The notes under the pieces are model-generated. The model did not search any database. It saw only the letters and a list, made by a program, of their open reading frames with translations, and had not been told where the DNA came from. This document shows, piece after piece, positions 24,163 to 31,623 of a DNA stretch of 64,000 bases. The stretch spans positions 1-64,000 of the forward strand of contig CABQJJ010000005.1 of the NCBI GenBank assembly GCA_902464485.1, written 5' to 3'. A program made the translations under genes and the position numbers. How positions within the stretch are numbered: the stretch's first letter is position 1; each line of letters starts with the position of its first letter. Origin of the DNA: an uncultured Collinsella sp. GTDB taxonomy: Bacteria; Actinomycetota; Coriobacteriia; Coriobacteriales; Coriobacteriaceae.

Positions 24163-25149
24163 CTAGTCCACCTCTATCCCTTCGGTATCGGGGGTGTCCC
24201 ACGTGAAGCCCGCGTGCCCCTCGTTCACGACGGTGGCGAGGCCGGAGTAACCGCCGAAGGTCGTGCCATAGACGGTCTGGGTGGTCGAGTAGGTGGGTGA
24301 CCAGAGTTCGATGGACTTTTTGGTCGAGCTGAACGCGCTGTCGGGGATCTCGGCATTATTGTCCCAGCCGTAGTCTATTAAAATGCGAAAGCGTGTTCTG
24401 TCGCTTGTTAGGTCGCTTTCATCCGCATTGATGTTTGCTTGGTAGAAGGAGAACTCTGCGAGCTGGAAAACAAGCGACTCGTTCGCCGCCGCATTACCGC
24501 TGCCATCTGTTTCGAGACGGAGCGTATAGGGCTTCGCCTCGGGTTCTTGATAGGCGGCAGCTTTATTGAATGCCTGTCCTTTGTTTGCAGCGTCGAGAGC
24601 ATCCTGCGTGTTGTCCAACGTGGTCTGGTATGTCTCGACGATCTGGGCTCGGTCTTCCTCGGGCGCATTCTCGATGCCATAGTCTCCGTAGTAGTTTGTC
24701 GAGTCGTACGTACCGGCGTCCGCCTCTGCCTTCAATGTGTCATAGCATTGCTGCCACGCTTGGATAGCTTCATCGGTGGCATCGATTGCCGCCTGCTTCG
24801 CGGCATCGAAGGCTGCTTCGTCCTGCTGCTTTGCCAGCTCGACGATTTCATCGTCGGACAGACCGTCGAGGTCGCCAAAGGTCAGACTCTCGCACTGGTA
24901 GCTCGCAACGTTGCCGTTCCCGTCGAAGGATAGGACTTCCTCGATTGCCACGTCCTTTCCTAGCTGCTTGTCGCCGTCGTAGACCATCCACACGCCCGCC
25001 TGGCCGAAAGCCTGCGAAGCAGGCACGGGCTCGCTCGCGTTCTTGACGCCTTTGCCTGAACCGCTACATCCAGTCAGCCCAAGGCCCGCGACGGCAACTG
25101 TCCCGATACCGAATAGCTTGAGCGCGTTTCTCCTCGTGTACTGCTTCAT
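24163..25149 (-). CDS. Tat-type lipoprotein of unknown function
   Basis: The 328-residue protein starts MKQYTRRNALKLFGIG, a twin-arginine-like signal, with lipobox LGLTGC, so the mature lipoprotein begins at Cys28. Mature features: a VWMVYDGDKQLGKD beta region, a helical middle (DEIVELAKQQDEAAFDAAKQ) and a beta-rich C-terminal half with FRILIDYGWDNN and TVYGTTFGGYSG. It is predicted on the outer face of the membrane. No enzyme motif is recognised. It is the fourth gene of the surface operon, with GGAGAAAAC before the start. Confidence 0.75.
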   Translation of the reverse strand: MKQYTRRNALKLFGIGTVAVAGLGLTGCSGSGKGVKNASEPVPASQAFGQAGVWMVYDGDKQLGKDVAIEEVLSFDGNGNVASYQCESLTFGDLDGLSDDEIVELAKQQDEAAFDAAKQAAIDATDEAIQAWQQCYDTLKAEADAGTYDSTNYYGDYGIENAPEEDRAQIVETYQTTLDNTQDALDAANKGQAFNKAAAYQEPEAKPYTLRLETDGSGNAAANESLVFQLAEFSFYQANINADESDLTSDRTRFRILIDYGWDNNAEIPDSAFSSTKKSIELWSPTYSTTQTVYGTTFGGYSGLATVVNEGHAGFTWDTPDTEGIEVD

Positions 25150-25293
25150 GGTTGTTTTCTCCTTTTGCGTTCGCTTGCTTTGTCGATTTAGCTTGTTGCT
25201 CGATGCTTTCCCGTCGGCTTTGATGGGAAGGGGGCAAGTCGAACGACTGCCCCGGTAAAGATTCCGGAGCCGTTCGGCTTGTCCCTATGCAAC

Positions 25294-26346
25294 TTATTGT
25301 TGTTGTTGGCTTTCCTGCTGTGCCTTGAGCCACTCTCTCGCGTTGAGCTGATCCTGGAATTGGGAGTTCGTCATGCCGTCGCCGCGGACGGAGTTGGGAT
25401 CGTTCGGGTCCCATGACTTGGTGAGCCCGATCGTCAGATACTTCTCCAGGCCGTCTCCCGCCCCGTTGCCGACATATACGTTCAGTCCGGTGCCGGTCGC
25501 GCCGAGTTCCTGCGTGCCGTATACCGGCCACGGGTTATCTTTCGCAACGGCGATGCAGATTGCGCCGCCGTAGTCGTTGGCCGGTTTGTGCGAAATCTGC
25601 CACGTGTGGTCGTCTAGCTGGGTCACGCTCCACTCGTTCTGCTTCCAATCGGACGGCACGTCCACGTAGAAGTAGTCGGTCGTGAACGAATGGCCACCGC
25701 TGGATGCCTGGTCCGTTGACGTCTGCTCGCTCTCGGAAGTGCTCGCCTCGGTGCTCTTATTCGCCTCGTCGGTCTTTTTCTCTTCCTCGGCCTTCTTGGC
25801 CGCCACGGCGTCGTCCCTGCGTTTTTGTGCCTTCTCTTTGAGCTTGTCGAGCTTTGACGAGCTTATGCCGCTGTCCTTTGCTGCCTTATATGCCGCATCG
25901 ATCTGCGCGTCCGTCACCTCTTCTGCGGGGACAGGCTTGATGGTGATTTCCTTCTTGACGTTGACTTTGCCGTCCTTGTCGATGCTGACCTTCGTGGACG
26001 CGCCCTTGGTGTCGTAGATGGTTCCGTCCGCCGCGATGGGTGACGCCTCGATCGCAAGGCGGTAATCTCCCGGCCTGAGGGCGATGTCCGAAGAGTCCGA
26101 CCCCGCGTGGAACACGCTGTCCACACTGTTGCCCGAGGAGTCCTTTCCGGTGGCATGGATGGTGATCTTCGTGCCCTTTCGCGTGTCAAGCCCTTCGGCG
26201 TTTACGACGAGGGGAACGCCGTAGGTCTTGGACACCTGCGCCGAGAGATATAGATAGGCGCCTCCGCAGCAGATGGCGACCACCGCCGCGATACCTATCG
26301 CCACCCACAGTGCCGCCCGCTTCTTTTTGCCGGATCTGTCAGCCAT
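25294..26346 (-). CDS. Membrane-anchored extracellular protein with GDY domain
   Basis: The 350-residue protein has a basic N-terminus and a signal-anchor (LWVAIGIAAVVAICCGGAY). An extracytoplasmic beta domain (about 40-135) with IALRPGDYRLAIEASPIAAD is shared with the proteins at 22081-23241 and 38922-39788. A helical/coiled segment (AEEVTDAQIDAAYKAAKDSG to KKAEEEKKTDEA), a Ser/Thr linker and a C-terminal domain (YFYVDVPSDWKQNEWSV, GGAICIAVAK) follow. It ends in Gln repeats. The function is unknown; an envelope-facing adhesin or stress role is a guess. Confidence 0.75.
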   Translation of the reverse strand: MADRSGKKKRAALWVAIGIAAVVAICCGGAYLYLSAQVSKTYGVPLVVNAEGLDTRKGTKITIHATGKDSSGNSVDSVFHAGSDSSDIALRPGDYRLAIEASPIAADGTIYDTKGASTKVSIDKDGKVNVKKEITIKPVPAEEVTDAQIDAAYKAAKDSGISSSKLDKLKEKAQKRRDDAVAAKKAEEEKKTDEANKSTEASTSESEQTSTDQASSGGHSFTTDYFYVDVPSDWKQNEWSVTQLDDHTWQISHKPANDYGGAICIAVAKDNPWPVYGTQELGATGTGLNVYVGNGAGDGLEKYLTIGLTKSWDPNDPNSVRGDGMTNSQFQDQLNAREWLKAQQESQQQQ

Positions 26347-26394
26347 CTTTTATCCCGCTTCCTTCCTCCGTGATGTCTGTTCGCTCTTGAGAAA

Positions 26395-27609
26395 TTACTT
26401 TGAGGCGCGCATACGCTCCATGAAGACGCCGGCCGAGATGAGCGCCAAGGATACTGCGAGCGTTGCGAGGAAGGGGAGGATGTTGTCACCCGTCTTGGGC
26501 AGCTCGCCGTTCTTGGCATCGGTTTTTGCGTTCGAGCCATTCGAGCCGTTTGCCTGCGCTTGCTTTTTCTGCTCGGTCGACGTCCCGAGGGCAGCGACGG
26601 TCTCGGTCTTGGTGGCGCCGCATTTGGTGCAGGTGTAGGTGAGCACGCCCTCCTTCGTCGCGGTGGGCTCGGTAGTCACGGTGCCCTTGTCCCATGTGTG
26701 GTCGGTCGCCGCGATCTCGCGCGTCTGGACGGCCCCGCAGATATCGCATGTCAGCTGCTCCTGCCCGGGCGCGGTGCAGGTCGCGGGGGTCGTGACCTTC
26801 CAAGTACCTTCGTGCGCGTCGCCGTCGATGGCATGGAACTCAACGGTGTTCACGCCGACCTCCTGACGCCACTTCGCATAGCGCTCCGCCTCGGTCCCCT
26901 TGTAGCCGATGATGCGGCAGTTGAGAATGGGCGTCGAATGGATGGCCGTGACGGATTTGGGGATCCAGACATTCTTGAGGCTGTCGCATTGGTTGAGGAA
27001 CTGGTCGGGGATCTCGGTCACGCCCTCCTCGACATGCACGTTCTCAAGGCTGGTGCAGCCGTAGAACTGCGCGTTGCCGCCGCCGCCCCATGTGGAACCG
27101 GAGGGAATGGTCACCGAGGTGAGCTTCTTGCAGTAGACGAAGACATCGGAATGCCAGTCGACGTTTGCGGGCAGCTTGATCTCGGTGAATCCCGCATTCT
27201 GGAACGCGCAGTTCCACACGCGCTCCAGCCCATCGTTCAGATGGACCTCGGTGAGGCTAGGGTTGTCCGCGAATGCGGAGACCCTGATGGTCTTCACCGT
27301 GGAGGACAGCGTCACCTTATGCAGGTTGCTGTACTGGACGCTACCGTACGAGGCGAACGCGGTGCCGGGGATTTCCGTGACGCCCTCGGCAACCTTGACC
27401 TCTGTGATCTGCGAGGCGTACTGCGTCCAGTCATATGTGGTTGCCGTGGGGATGTCCGCCGTCAACGTGAGCACGCCGTCGTTGAGTGTCCAGCCGTTGC
27501 CGCTGATTTCCTCGGCATAGGCGCCGCGCGCGCCGGACAGCAGTGCTACGCACAGGGCGAACACGCCCGCGAGGGTCAGCACCCCTCTTTTCCATGTCGT
27601 TGATTTCAT
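26395..27609 (-). CDS. LPXTG-anchored leucine-rich-repeat surface protein
   Basis: The 404-residue protein has a Sec signal peptide (cleavage after GARGAYA, near residue 32), then BspA/LRR_5-type repeats (about 60-240: ITEVKVAEGVTEIPGTAFAS, LHKVTLSSTVKTIRVSAFAD, LTEVHLNDGL). Two Cys-containing cell-wall modules follow (TCTAPGQEQLTCDICGAVQ and GVLTYTCTKCGATKTETV), then a linker, and a sortase signal LPKTGD with hydrophobic stretch and positive tail. It is expected on the cell wall, where BspA-like proteins mediate adhesion. No sortase gene is in the window. GGAAAGGGAAG precedes the ATG. Confidence 0.88.
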   Translation of the reverse strand: MKSTTWKRGVLTLAGVFALCVALLSGARGAYAEEISGNGWTLNDGVLTLTADIPTATTYDWTQYASQITEVKVAEGVTEIPGTAFASYGSVQYSNLHKVTLSSTVKTIRVSAFADNPSLTEVHLNDGLERVWNCAFQNAGFTEIKLPANVDWHSDVFVYCKKLTSVTIPSGSTWGGGGNAQFYGCTSLENVHVEEGVTEIPDQFLNQCDSLKNVWIPKSVTAIHSTPILNCRIIGYKGTEAERYAKWRQEVGVNTVEFHAIDGDAHEGTWKVTTPATCTAPGQEQLTCDICGAVQTREIAATDHTWDKGTVTTEPTATKEGVLTYTCTKCGATKTETVAALGTSTEQKKQAQANGSNGSNAKTDAKNGELPKTGDNILPFLATLAVSLALISAGVFMERMRASK

Positions 27610-27657
27610 CTTCCCTTTTCCTTTCTTTTGGGTTTACGTTTTCGTTAAATCGGCCGG

Positions 27658-28461
27658 TTACAGTCCGTTGCGTTTGCCGAACACATCGCGCGCGATCCAA
27701 TCGACGTTCCTGCTCGTGCTTGCGGTGTTCGCGTTGATCTGCTGGGCCTGGTTGAGAATCTGCCCCTGCATAAAGAGGTTGCCGATCTGGAGCATGTTGC
27801 CGATGCGCTGCTGGTTGAGCATCTCCTGCTGCCCCGCCTCCATGCGTCGCTGGTCCATCTCGGTCTCGTAGAGGTTCACCATCTCCTGCACGGTGGTGGC
27901 GCGATGGTTGCGCACGGCGGAGAGGAAGAAGTCGACGGCTGCGGTGTTGTCATAGTCCATGGGGTACCACGGCGCGACCTCTGCCGCCCAACGTTGCTAC
28001 ACGGTGAAGATCTCCTGCTTGGTTTGCTCGATGCTCTGCGCGAGCGCCTGGTTATTTGCGTCGACCACGGCGTTGTTGTTGTCGATATAGACGTTGCGGC
28101 GGGCGCGGGACGTGTCGGCCGCCTTGGCGATGACCAGGTAGAGGACCACGCCGATGACGGCGGAGACGATCAGGTTTATGGCATTCCAGACGTCCCTTTG
28201 GAGGTCCGGTCCTCCGGTCGCGTAGAACGGGAGGGAGAACGGATACGTGAGCGCGCAGAGCGGCGTGCTCGTGATGAGCGTGAAGGCGATGAGGAAACCG
28301 GCTATGGCATAGAGCACGGGGTGCCGCTTGGTCTTCCTTGCTGTCTTTTGCGAGAACTGCGTGGTCAGTTGGTTGATGCGATTTTGCAGATTGACCACGC
28401 GATGCATCAGGTCGTGCGCGGTCGTGATTCCCGACAGCAGATCTGCCGTTTGTTCCCCCAC
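27658..28461 (-). pseudogene. Amber-interrupted paralogue of the two-TM coiled-coil protein
   Basis: This frame matches the gene at 23305-24093 nearly throughout: HDLMHRVVNLQNRINQLTTQ, KRHPVLYAIAGFLIAFTLIT, two membrane segments, then ALAQSIEQTKQEIFTV. At that point a TAG (27997-27999) stands where the intact copy has CAG, and the frame continues unbroken as QRWAAEVAPWYPMDYD to the end. One C-to-T change explains it. The start is a GTG at 28461 with GAGGAGAAGGG about 9 bases before it. It is the promoter-proximal gene of the surface operon, so the stop may reduce expression of later genes. The truncated product would keep both membrane segments. Confidence 0.85.
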
Positions 28462-28488
28462 GGCCTTTACCCTTCTCCTCGATATGCG

Positions 28489-28507
28489 GGTGCGCCTTCG
28501 GCGCACC
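28489..28507. promoter_or_regulatory. Hairpin in the leader of the surface-protein operon
   Basis: GGTGCGCC-TTC-GGCGCACC is a perfect 8-bp stem with a 3-base loop, between the operon's promoter region and its first start codon. It could act as an attenuator or stabilise the mRNA; no adequate U-tract follows on the minus strand. Confidence 0.45.
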
Positions 28508-28573
28508 TGTTTTCGGAATGCTGACTATTGCTCATAATTGAACTTGATAGGCAATAATTAGCCCTTACAGTTT

Positions 28574-28628
28574 ATTATACTTACAGAAAAATGCCCATAC
28601 GATTCAAGTCAGATTGATTCGTATGGGC
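28574..28628. promoter_or_regulatory. Divergent promoter region with 36-bp operator palindrome
   Basis: On the minus strand a consensus TATAAT (28574-28579) lies about 110 bases before the operon start. Beside it GCCCATACGATTCAA...TTGATTCGTATGGGC (28593-28628) pairs at 14 of 15 positions, overlapping the upstream side of that promoter and the leader of the XRE gene. It is the likely binding site of the XRE regulator. Confidence 0.6.
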
Positions 28629-28637
28629 GGTGATAGT

Positions 28638-28973
28638 GTGAAATATTTCGAAATAGGCCAACGCATACGGCGGTACCGTAAGGCCTGCGGGATGTCGCAG
28701 GAGGCGCTGGCAGGAAAGGTCGGCATCTCCGTCACGCATATGAGCCATATCGAGACCGGAAACACTAAGCTGAGCCTGCCCGTGCTATCGAAGATTGCCG
28801 AGGAGCTTTCGGTCAGCGCCGACGCGCTGCTGTCCGACGAGCCGAGGCCTGATAAGTCGACGCTTTCGTTAGAGGTGCGAGAGATCCTGGATTCGTTCGA
28901 GGTCGACGAGCTGCCCGTGGCAATCGAAGTGCTTCGGGCGCTGCGGGATGCGATGGCTAAAAGACGCGGCTAG
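28638..28973 (+). CDS. XRE-family (Cro/CI-like) regulator of the element
   Basis: The roughly 111-residue protein has a canonical N-terminal helix-turn-helix (IGQRIRRYRKACGMSQEALAG, then VGISVTHMSHIETGNTKLSLP) and a short C-terminal helical part (VREILDSFEVDELPVAIEVL). I place the start at GTG 28638 (VKYFEIGQRI) because the upstream in-frame ATG at 28623 lies inside a palindrome that looks like an operator; either is possible. It is the only plus-strand gene of the element and diverges from the surface-protein operon, which it probably represses. A GCAAACC/GGTTTGC hairpin at 29032-29060 may end its transcript. Confidence 0.8.
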   Translation: MKYFEIGQRIRRYRKACGMSQEALAGKVGISVTHMSHIETGNTKLSLPVLSKIAEELSVSADALLSDEPRPDKSTLSLEVREILDSFEVDELPVAIEVLRALRDAMAKRRG

Positions 28974-29069
28974 GGGCGAATTCCAGCACTCAAAAGTTGT
29001 GAAAAAGTTGCATAGCAGCAAGATGAAAAGGGCAAACCACTCATTTACGAGGCGGTTTGCTCCTTTAGT

Positions 29070-29107
29070 CAAATGTTCCCATGACAGATAAACAGTACAC
29101 GTTGCAT
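29070..29107 (-). pseudogene. Severed native 5' end of the tyrosine phosphatase gene
   Basis: On the minus strand an ATG at 29107 with AAAGG upstream reads MQRVLFICHGNI and then hits an in-frame TGA. These residues match the start of the phosphatase at 18391-18837 (VHRILFICHGNI). It is the chromosomal start codon and P-loop left behind when the element inserted. The native ptp promoter is expected just to the right. Confidence 0.85.
29073..29095. other. attR
   Basis: ATGTTCCCATGACAGATAAA begins the 23-base right junction; it differs from attL at two positions. Excision across the ATGTTCCCATG core would rejoin MQRVLFICHGNI to the rest of ptp. Confidence 0.8.
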
Positions 29108-29167
29108 AGGACGATACCTTTCATATGGAAGGCTGCTAAAGAGTCGAAGCCGGGTGCATGCCAAGTT

Positions 29168-29917
29168 TTATTTCTTGGCCAGTTTGAAGTAGCGCTCAAA
29201 TATCAATTCGAAAACGTAATAGAACATTAATCGACTGTCGAGGTCCATGCTGCCCAAGCGGATTTCTTTTTGCACGGTGTAGATAGGGTAGTCGGCTAGT
29301 TTCGAGAGAGAATTTCGAGAAAAGCCGGTGAGCGTGACGACCTTGCATCCGCGCGTTTTGGCTATCGATGTGGCGTCAATAGAAACCTGCGTCTCGCCGC
29401 TTACGGAAACGCTGAAGACCAGGTCGTTTTTGCCGAGGAGTTCTGCGTAATGCCTCATGACGTGGCGTTCACTGAGCGTGTCGGTATTCTTGCCCATTAT
29501 TTTGAGCTTTTCAGCCATCTCGAGGCACGGGTATTTCGAAAAGCCCGAGCAGAAGAACACGATATGCGAGGCGTCCTGGATAAGACTTACAACCGAATCG
29601 ATGACCCGGTCGTTAAGCAGATCTTTGGTCTGTACGAGCTGGGTATCAAGAGGAAGTGCCTCGATAGTGAATCGATTGCGGTCGAGTGAGGCTGAATATG
29701 ACCGCTTGAGTTCCGTAAACCCCGAGAAGCCAAGTTTATGGGCAAGCCTGACGATTGTATTGGGAGCGACGAAGAACCGTTCGGCAATGCTCTTAAGCGT
29801 AACATCGTCAATATCATCACGCAGTTCGATGATGTAGCGCATGATCTCGCTTTCGAGATCGTTGAGCTTGCTCTCGCCAGCTCGCACATGATCATAAAAA
29901 GATTCTTGATCTTTCAT
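29168..29917 (-). CDS. RpiR/MurR-family regulator (alpha-glucoside module 1)
   Basis: The 249-residue protein has an N-terminal RpiR helix-turn-helix (VTLKSIAERFFVAPNTIVRL, AHKLGFSGFTELKR) and a C-terminal SIS domain (HIVFFCSGFSKYPCLEMAEK, VFSVSVSGETQVSID) that senses a phosphosugar. The ATG at 29917 opens the domain directly; earlier in-frame starts add a sequence without family character. It is divergent from a GH4 glucosidase and PTS permease, so it likely senses the imported phospho-disaccharide or glucose-6-phosphate and controls that operon. Confidence 0.85.
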   Translation of the reverse strand: MKDQESFYDHVRAGESKLNDLESEIMRYIIELRDDIDDVTLKSIAERFFVAPNTIVRLAHKLGFSGFTELKRSYSASLDRNRFTIEALPLDTQLVQTKDLLNDRVIDSVVSLIQDASHIVFFCSGFSKYPCLEMAEKLKIMGKNTDTLSERHVMRHYAELLGKNDLVFSVSVSGETQVSIDATSIAKTRGCKVVTLTGFSRNSLSKLADYPIYTVQKEIRLGSMDLDSRLMFYYVFELIFERYFKLAKK

Positions 29918-30215
29918 AAGATGTTTCAGCCCCTCGCACCTCGTCGTACATATGGTACCGCTTTGTGTAGCCAGGTGAGAAATCGGTAATCGGTCAAGAT
30001 TGTCTATTGCCCACGAGCTGGGCAAACGTGCGTGTCTGCCTACACATATCTGTGTCGTGAGCGAAATCATGTGTCCCCGTTTCGCATTGGCCCACACGGG
30101 GACTCGCAAATGACCTTATGTCGCAAAATATCAATCGAAACGAAGCAAGCCGAGGACAGCCGCGGAGCCCAAGGTCTTCGAGAACACCGATCAGCCAACC
30201 CTGGAGGGACGGAAC
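29918..30215. promoter_or_regulatory. Divergent control region, alpha-glucoside module 1
   Basis: This gene-free 298-base stretch holds the promoters for the RpiR and GH4 genes. GTCCCCGT (30073-30080) and ACGGGGAC (30096-30103) form an inverted repeat. No clear match to the palindrome before module 2 (37250-37276) was found. Confidence 0.4.
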
Positions 30216-31541
30216 ATGAAGGATAAGCTCAATATTGTGATCGTTGGCGGCGGCTCCACGTGGTGCCCTGGCATTCTTAAAGCCCTGACCAAGCATATGG
30301 ACATTCTGCCGCTGAACCGCGTGATGCTCTATGACATCGATGCCGAGCGCCAGCGTCCGATTGGCGAGTTTGGCAAGATCCTCTTCGCCGAGGAGGAGCC
30401 CGGTGTGGAGTTTGGTTACACCACCGATAAAGACGAGGCTTACACCGACGTCGACTTTGTGCTCTGCCAGATTCGTACCGGCGGCTACGAGATGCGCAGC
30501 AAGGACGAGAAGATTCCGTTGCATATGGGAATCATCGGCCAGGAAACGGTGGGCCCTGGCGGCATGGCTTACGGTATGCGCTCCATGCATGACATGGTTG
30601 AGATCGTCAACGACGTTCGCGCTCATAGCCCGGAGGCGTGGATTATCAACTACACCAACCCGGCTGCTATTGTGGCATATGGTCTCGAGCGCGTCCTGCC
30701 CGATGAGCGTCGCGTCCTCAACATCTGCGACCAGCCTGTCAACCTCATGCGCTCTTACGGTCGCCTGCTCGGTCGCGATATGAGCAAGACGGAGCCCGTG
30801 TACTTTGGCCTCAATCACTTCGGTTGGTTCAAGCACATCTACGATGAAGAGGGCCATGACCTCGTCCCGCAGATTAAGGAGTACACGGAGAAGAACGGCT
30901 TCCTTCCTGCCGATGCCGAGCAGCGTGACCAGTCCTGGCTCGACACCTACGCCATGGTCAAGGACATGCTCGAGGACTTCCCCGACTATCTGCCCAACAC
31001 TTATCTGCAGTACTATCTGTATCCCGAGTACAAGGTCGCTCACCTCGACCCCGACTACACTCGCTCCGACGAGGTTATCAACGGTCGTGAGAAGCGCGTG
31101 TTCGCCGAGTGCGAGCGTGTTGCCAAAGTCGGCACCGCAAAGAATTCCTCGGTTGTGCAAAACGACGCTCATGGCGATATGATCGTGGAAATCACCTCGG
31201 CCATCTATCGCAACACCAACAAGACCTTCATTGTCATCGTGCCCAACAACGGCATTATCGAGGGCATGCCCGATGACGCCATGGTCGAGGTCGCGGCAAG
31301 CGTGGGCGCCAATGGCCCGCAGCCCTATGCTGTTGGCAAGATTGGCACCTTCTATCGCGGTCTTATGGAGAACCAGTACGCCTATGAGCGCCTGACTGTT
31401 GAGGCTTGGATGGAAGGTTCTTACGAGAAGGCTTTGCAGGCACTCACGCTTAATCGTCTGGTCGGTGACGCAAAGAAGGCGCGTAAGGTGCTCGATAAGC
31501 TCATCGAGGCCAATAAGGATTACTGGCCGGAGCTTAAGTAG
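30216..31541 (+). CDS. GH4 6-phospho-glucosidase (CDQP variant)
   Basis: The 441-residue protein belongs to glycoside hydrolase family 4, which uses NAD+ and a divalent metal: nucleotide loop IVGGGSTWCPG (near residue 10), NYTNPAA, metal ligands Cys171 in NICDQP and His201 in GLNHFGW, and EVINGREKRVF. Family 4 enzymes cleave phospho-disaccharides after PTS uptake. Motif CDMP marks 6-phospho-alpha-glucosidases; here it reads CDQP, so an alpha-glucoside is likely but less certain. A PTS EIICB gene follows by 80 bases, and an RpiR regulator diverges. GGAGGGACGG precedes the ATG. Confidence 0.88.
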   Translation: MKDKLNIVIVGGGSTWCPGILKALTKHMDILPLNRVMLYDIDAERQRPIGEFGKILFAEEEPGVEFGYTTDKDEAYTDVDFVLCQIRTGGYEMRSKDEKIPLHMGIIGQETVGPGGMAYGMRSMHDMVEIVNDVRAHSPEAWIINYTNPAAIVAYGLERVLPDERRVLNICDQPVNLMRSYGRLLGRDMSKTEPVYFGLNHFGWFKHIYDEEGHDLVPQIKEYTEKNGFLPADAEQRDQSWLDTYAMVKDMLEDFPDYLPNTYLQYYLYPEYKVAHLDPDYTRSDEVINGREKRVFAECERVAKVGTAKNSSVVQNDAHGDMIVEITSAIYRNTNKTFIVIVPNNGIIEGMPDDAMVEVAASVGANGPQPYAVGKIGTFYRGLMENQYAYERLTVEAWMEGSYEKALQALTLNRLVGDAKKARKVLDKLIEANKDYWPELK

Positions 31542-31623
31542 CTAGTTCCATAGCGCTTGATAATTGTTATGGGGCGTGTGGGTTGTAGAGCTGCACGCCC
31601 CGTTTCTTTAAGAGGGGTATCCC

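Larger units (their letters stand above)
18803..29095. mobile_element. Integrative element (about 10.3 kb) inserted in the ptp gene
   Basis: A 23-bp direct repeat with two mismatches bounds it (18803-18825 and 29073-29095; shared ATGTTCCCATG, then ATAAACAG). A tyrosine recombinase gene sits at the left end with a probable excisionase beside it. The right repeat carries the severed native 5' end of the phosphatase gene, which proves insertion rather than simple adjacency. Contents: integrase, excisionase-like gene, two small unknown genes, six minus-strand genes for membrane or surface proteins (one broken) and an XRE regulator. No replication, conjugation or phage structural genes are seen, so transfer would need a helper. 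Confidence 0.88.

Noticed and set aside
18803..29095. Reading the element as a prophage or full ICE.
   Set aside because: No capsid, tail, terminase, relaxase, coupling protein or type IV secretion genes are present; only integrase, excisionase-like gene, regulator and cargo.
18780..29110. Search for a tRNA or tmRNA as integration target.
   Set aside because: No cloverleaf is seen at either junction; the ptp gene explains both ends fully.
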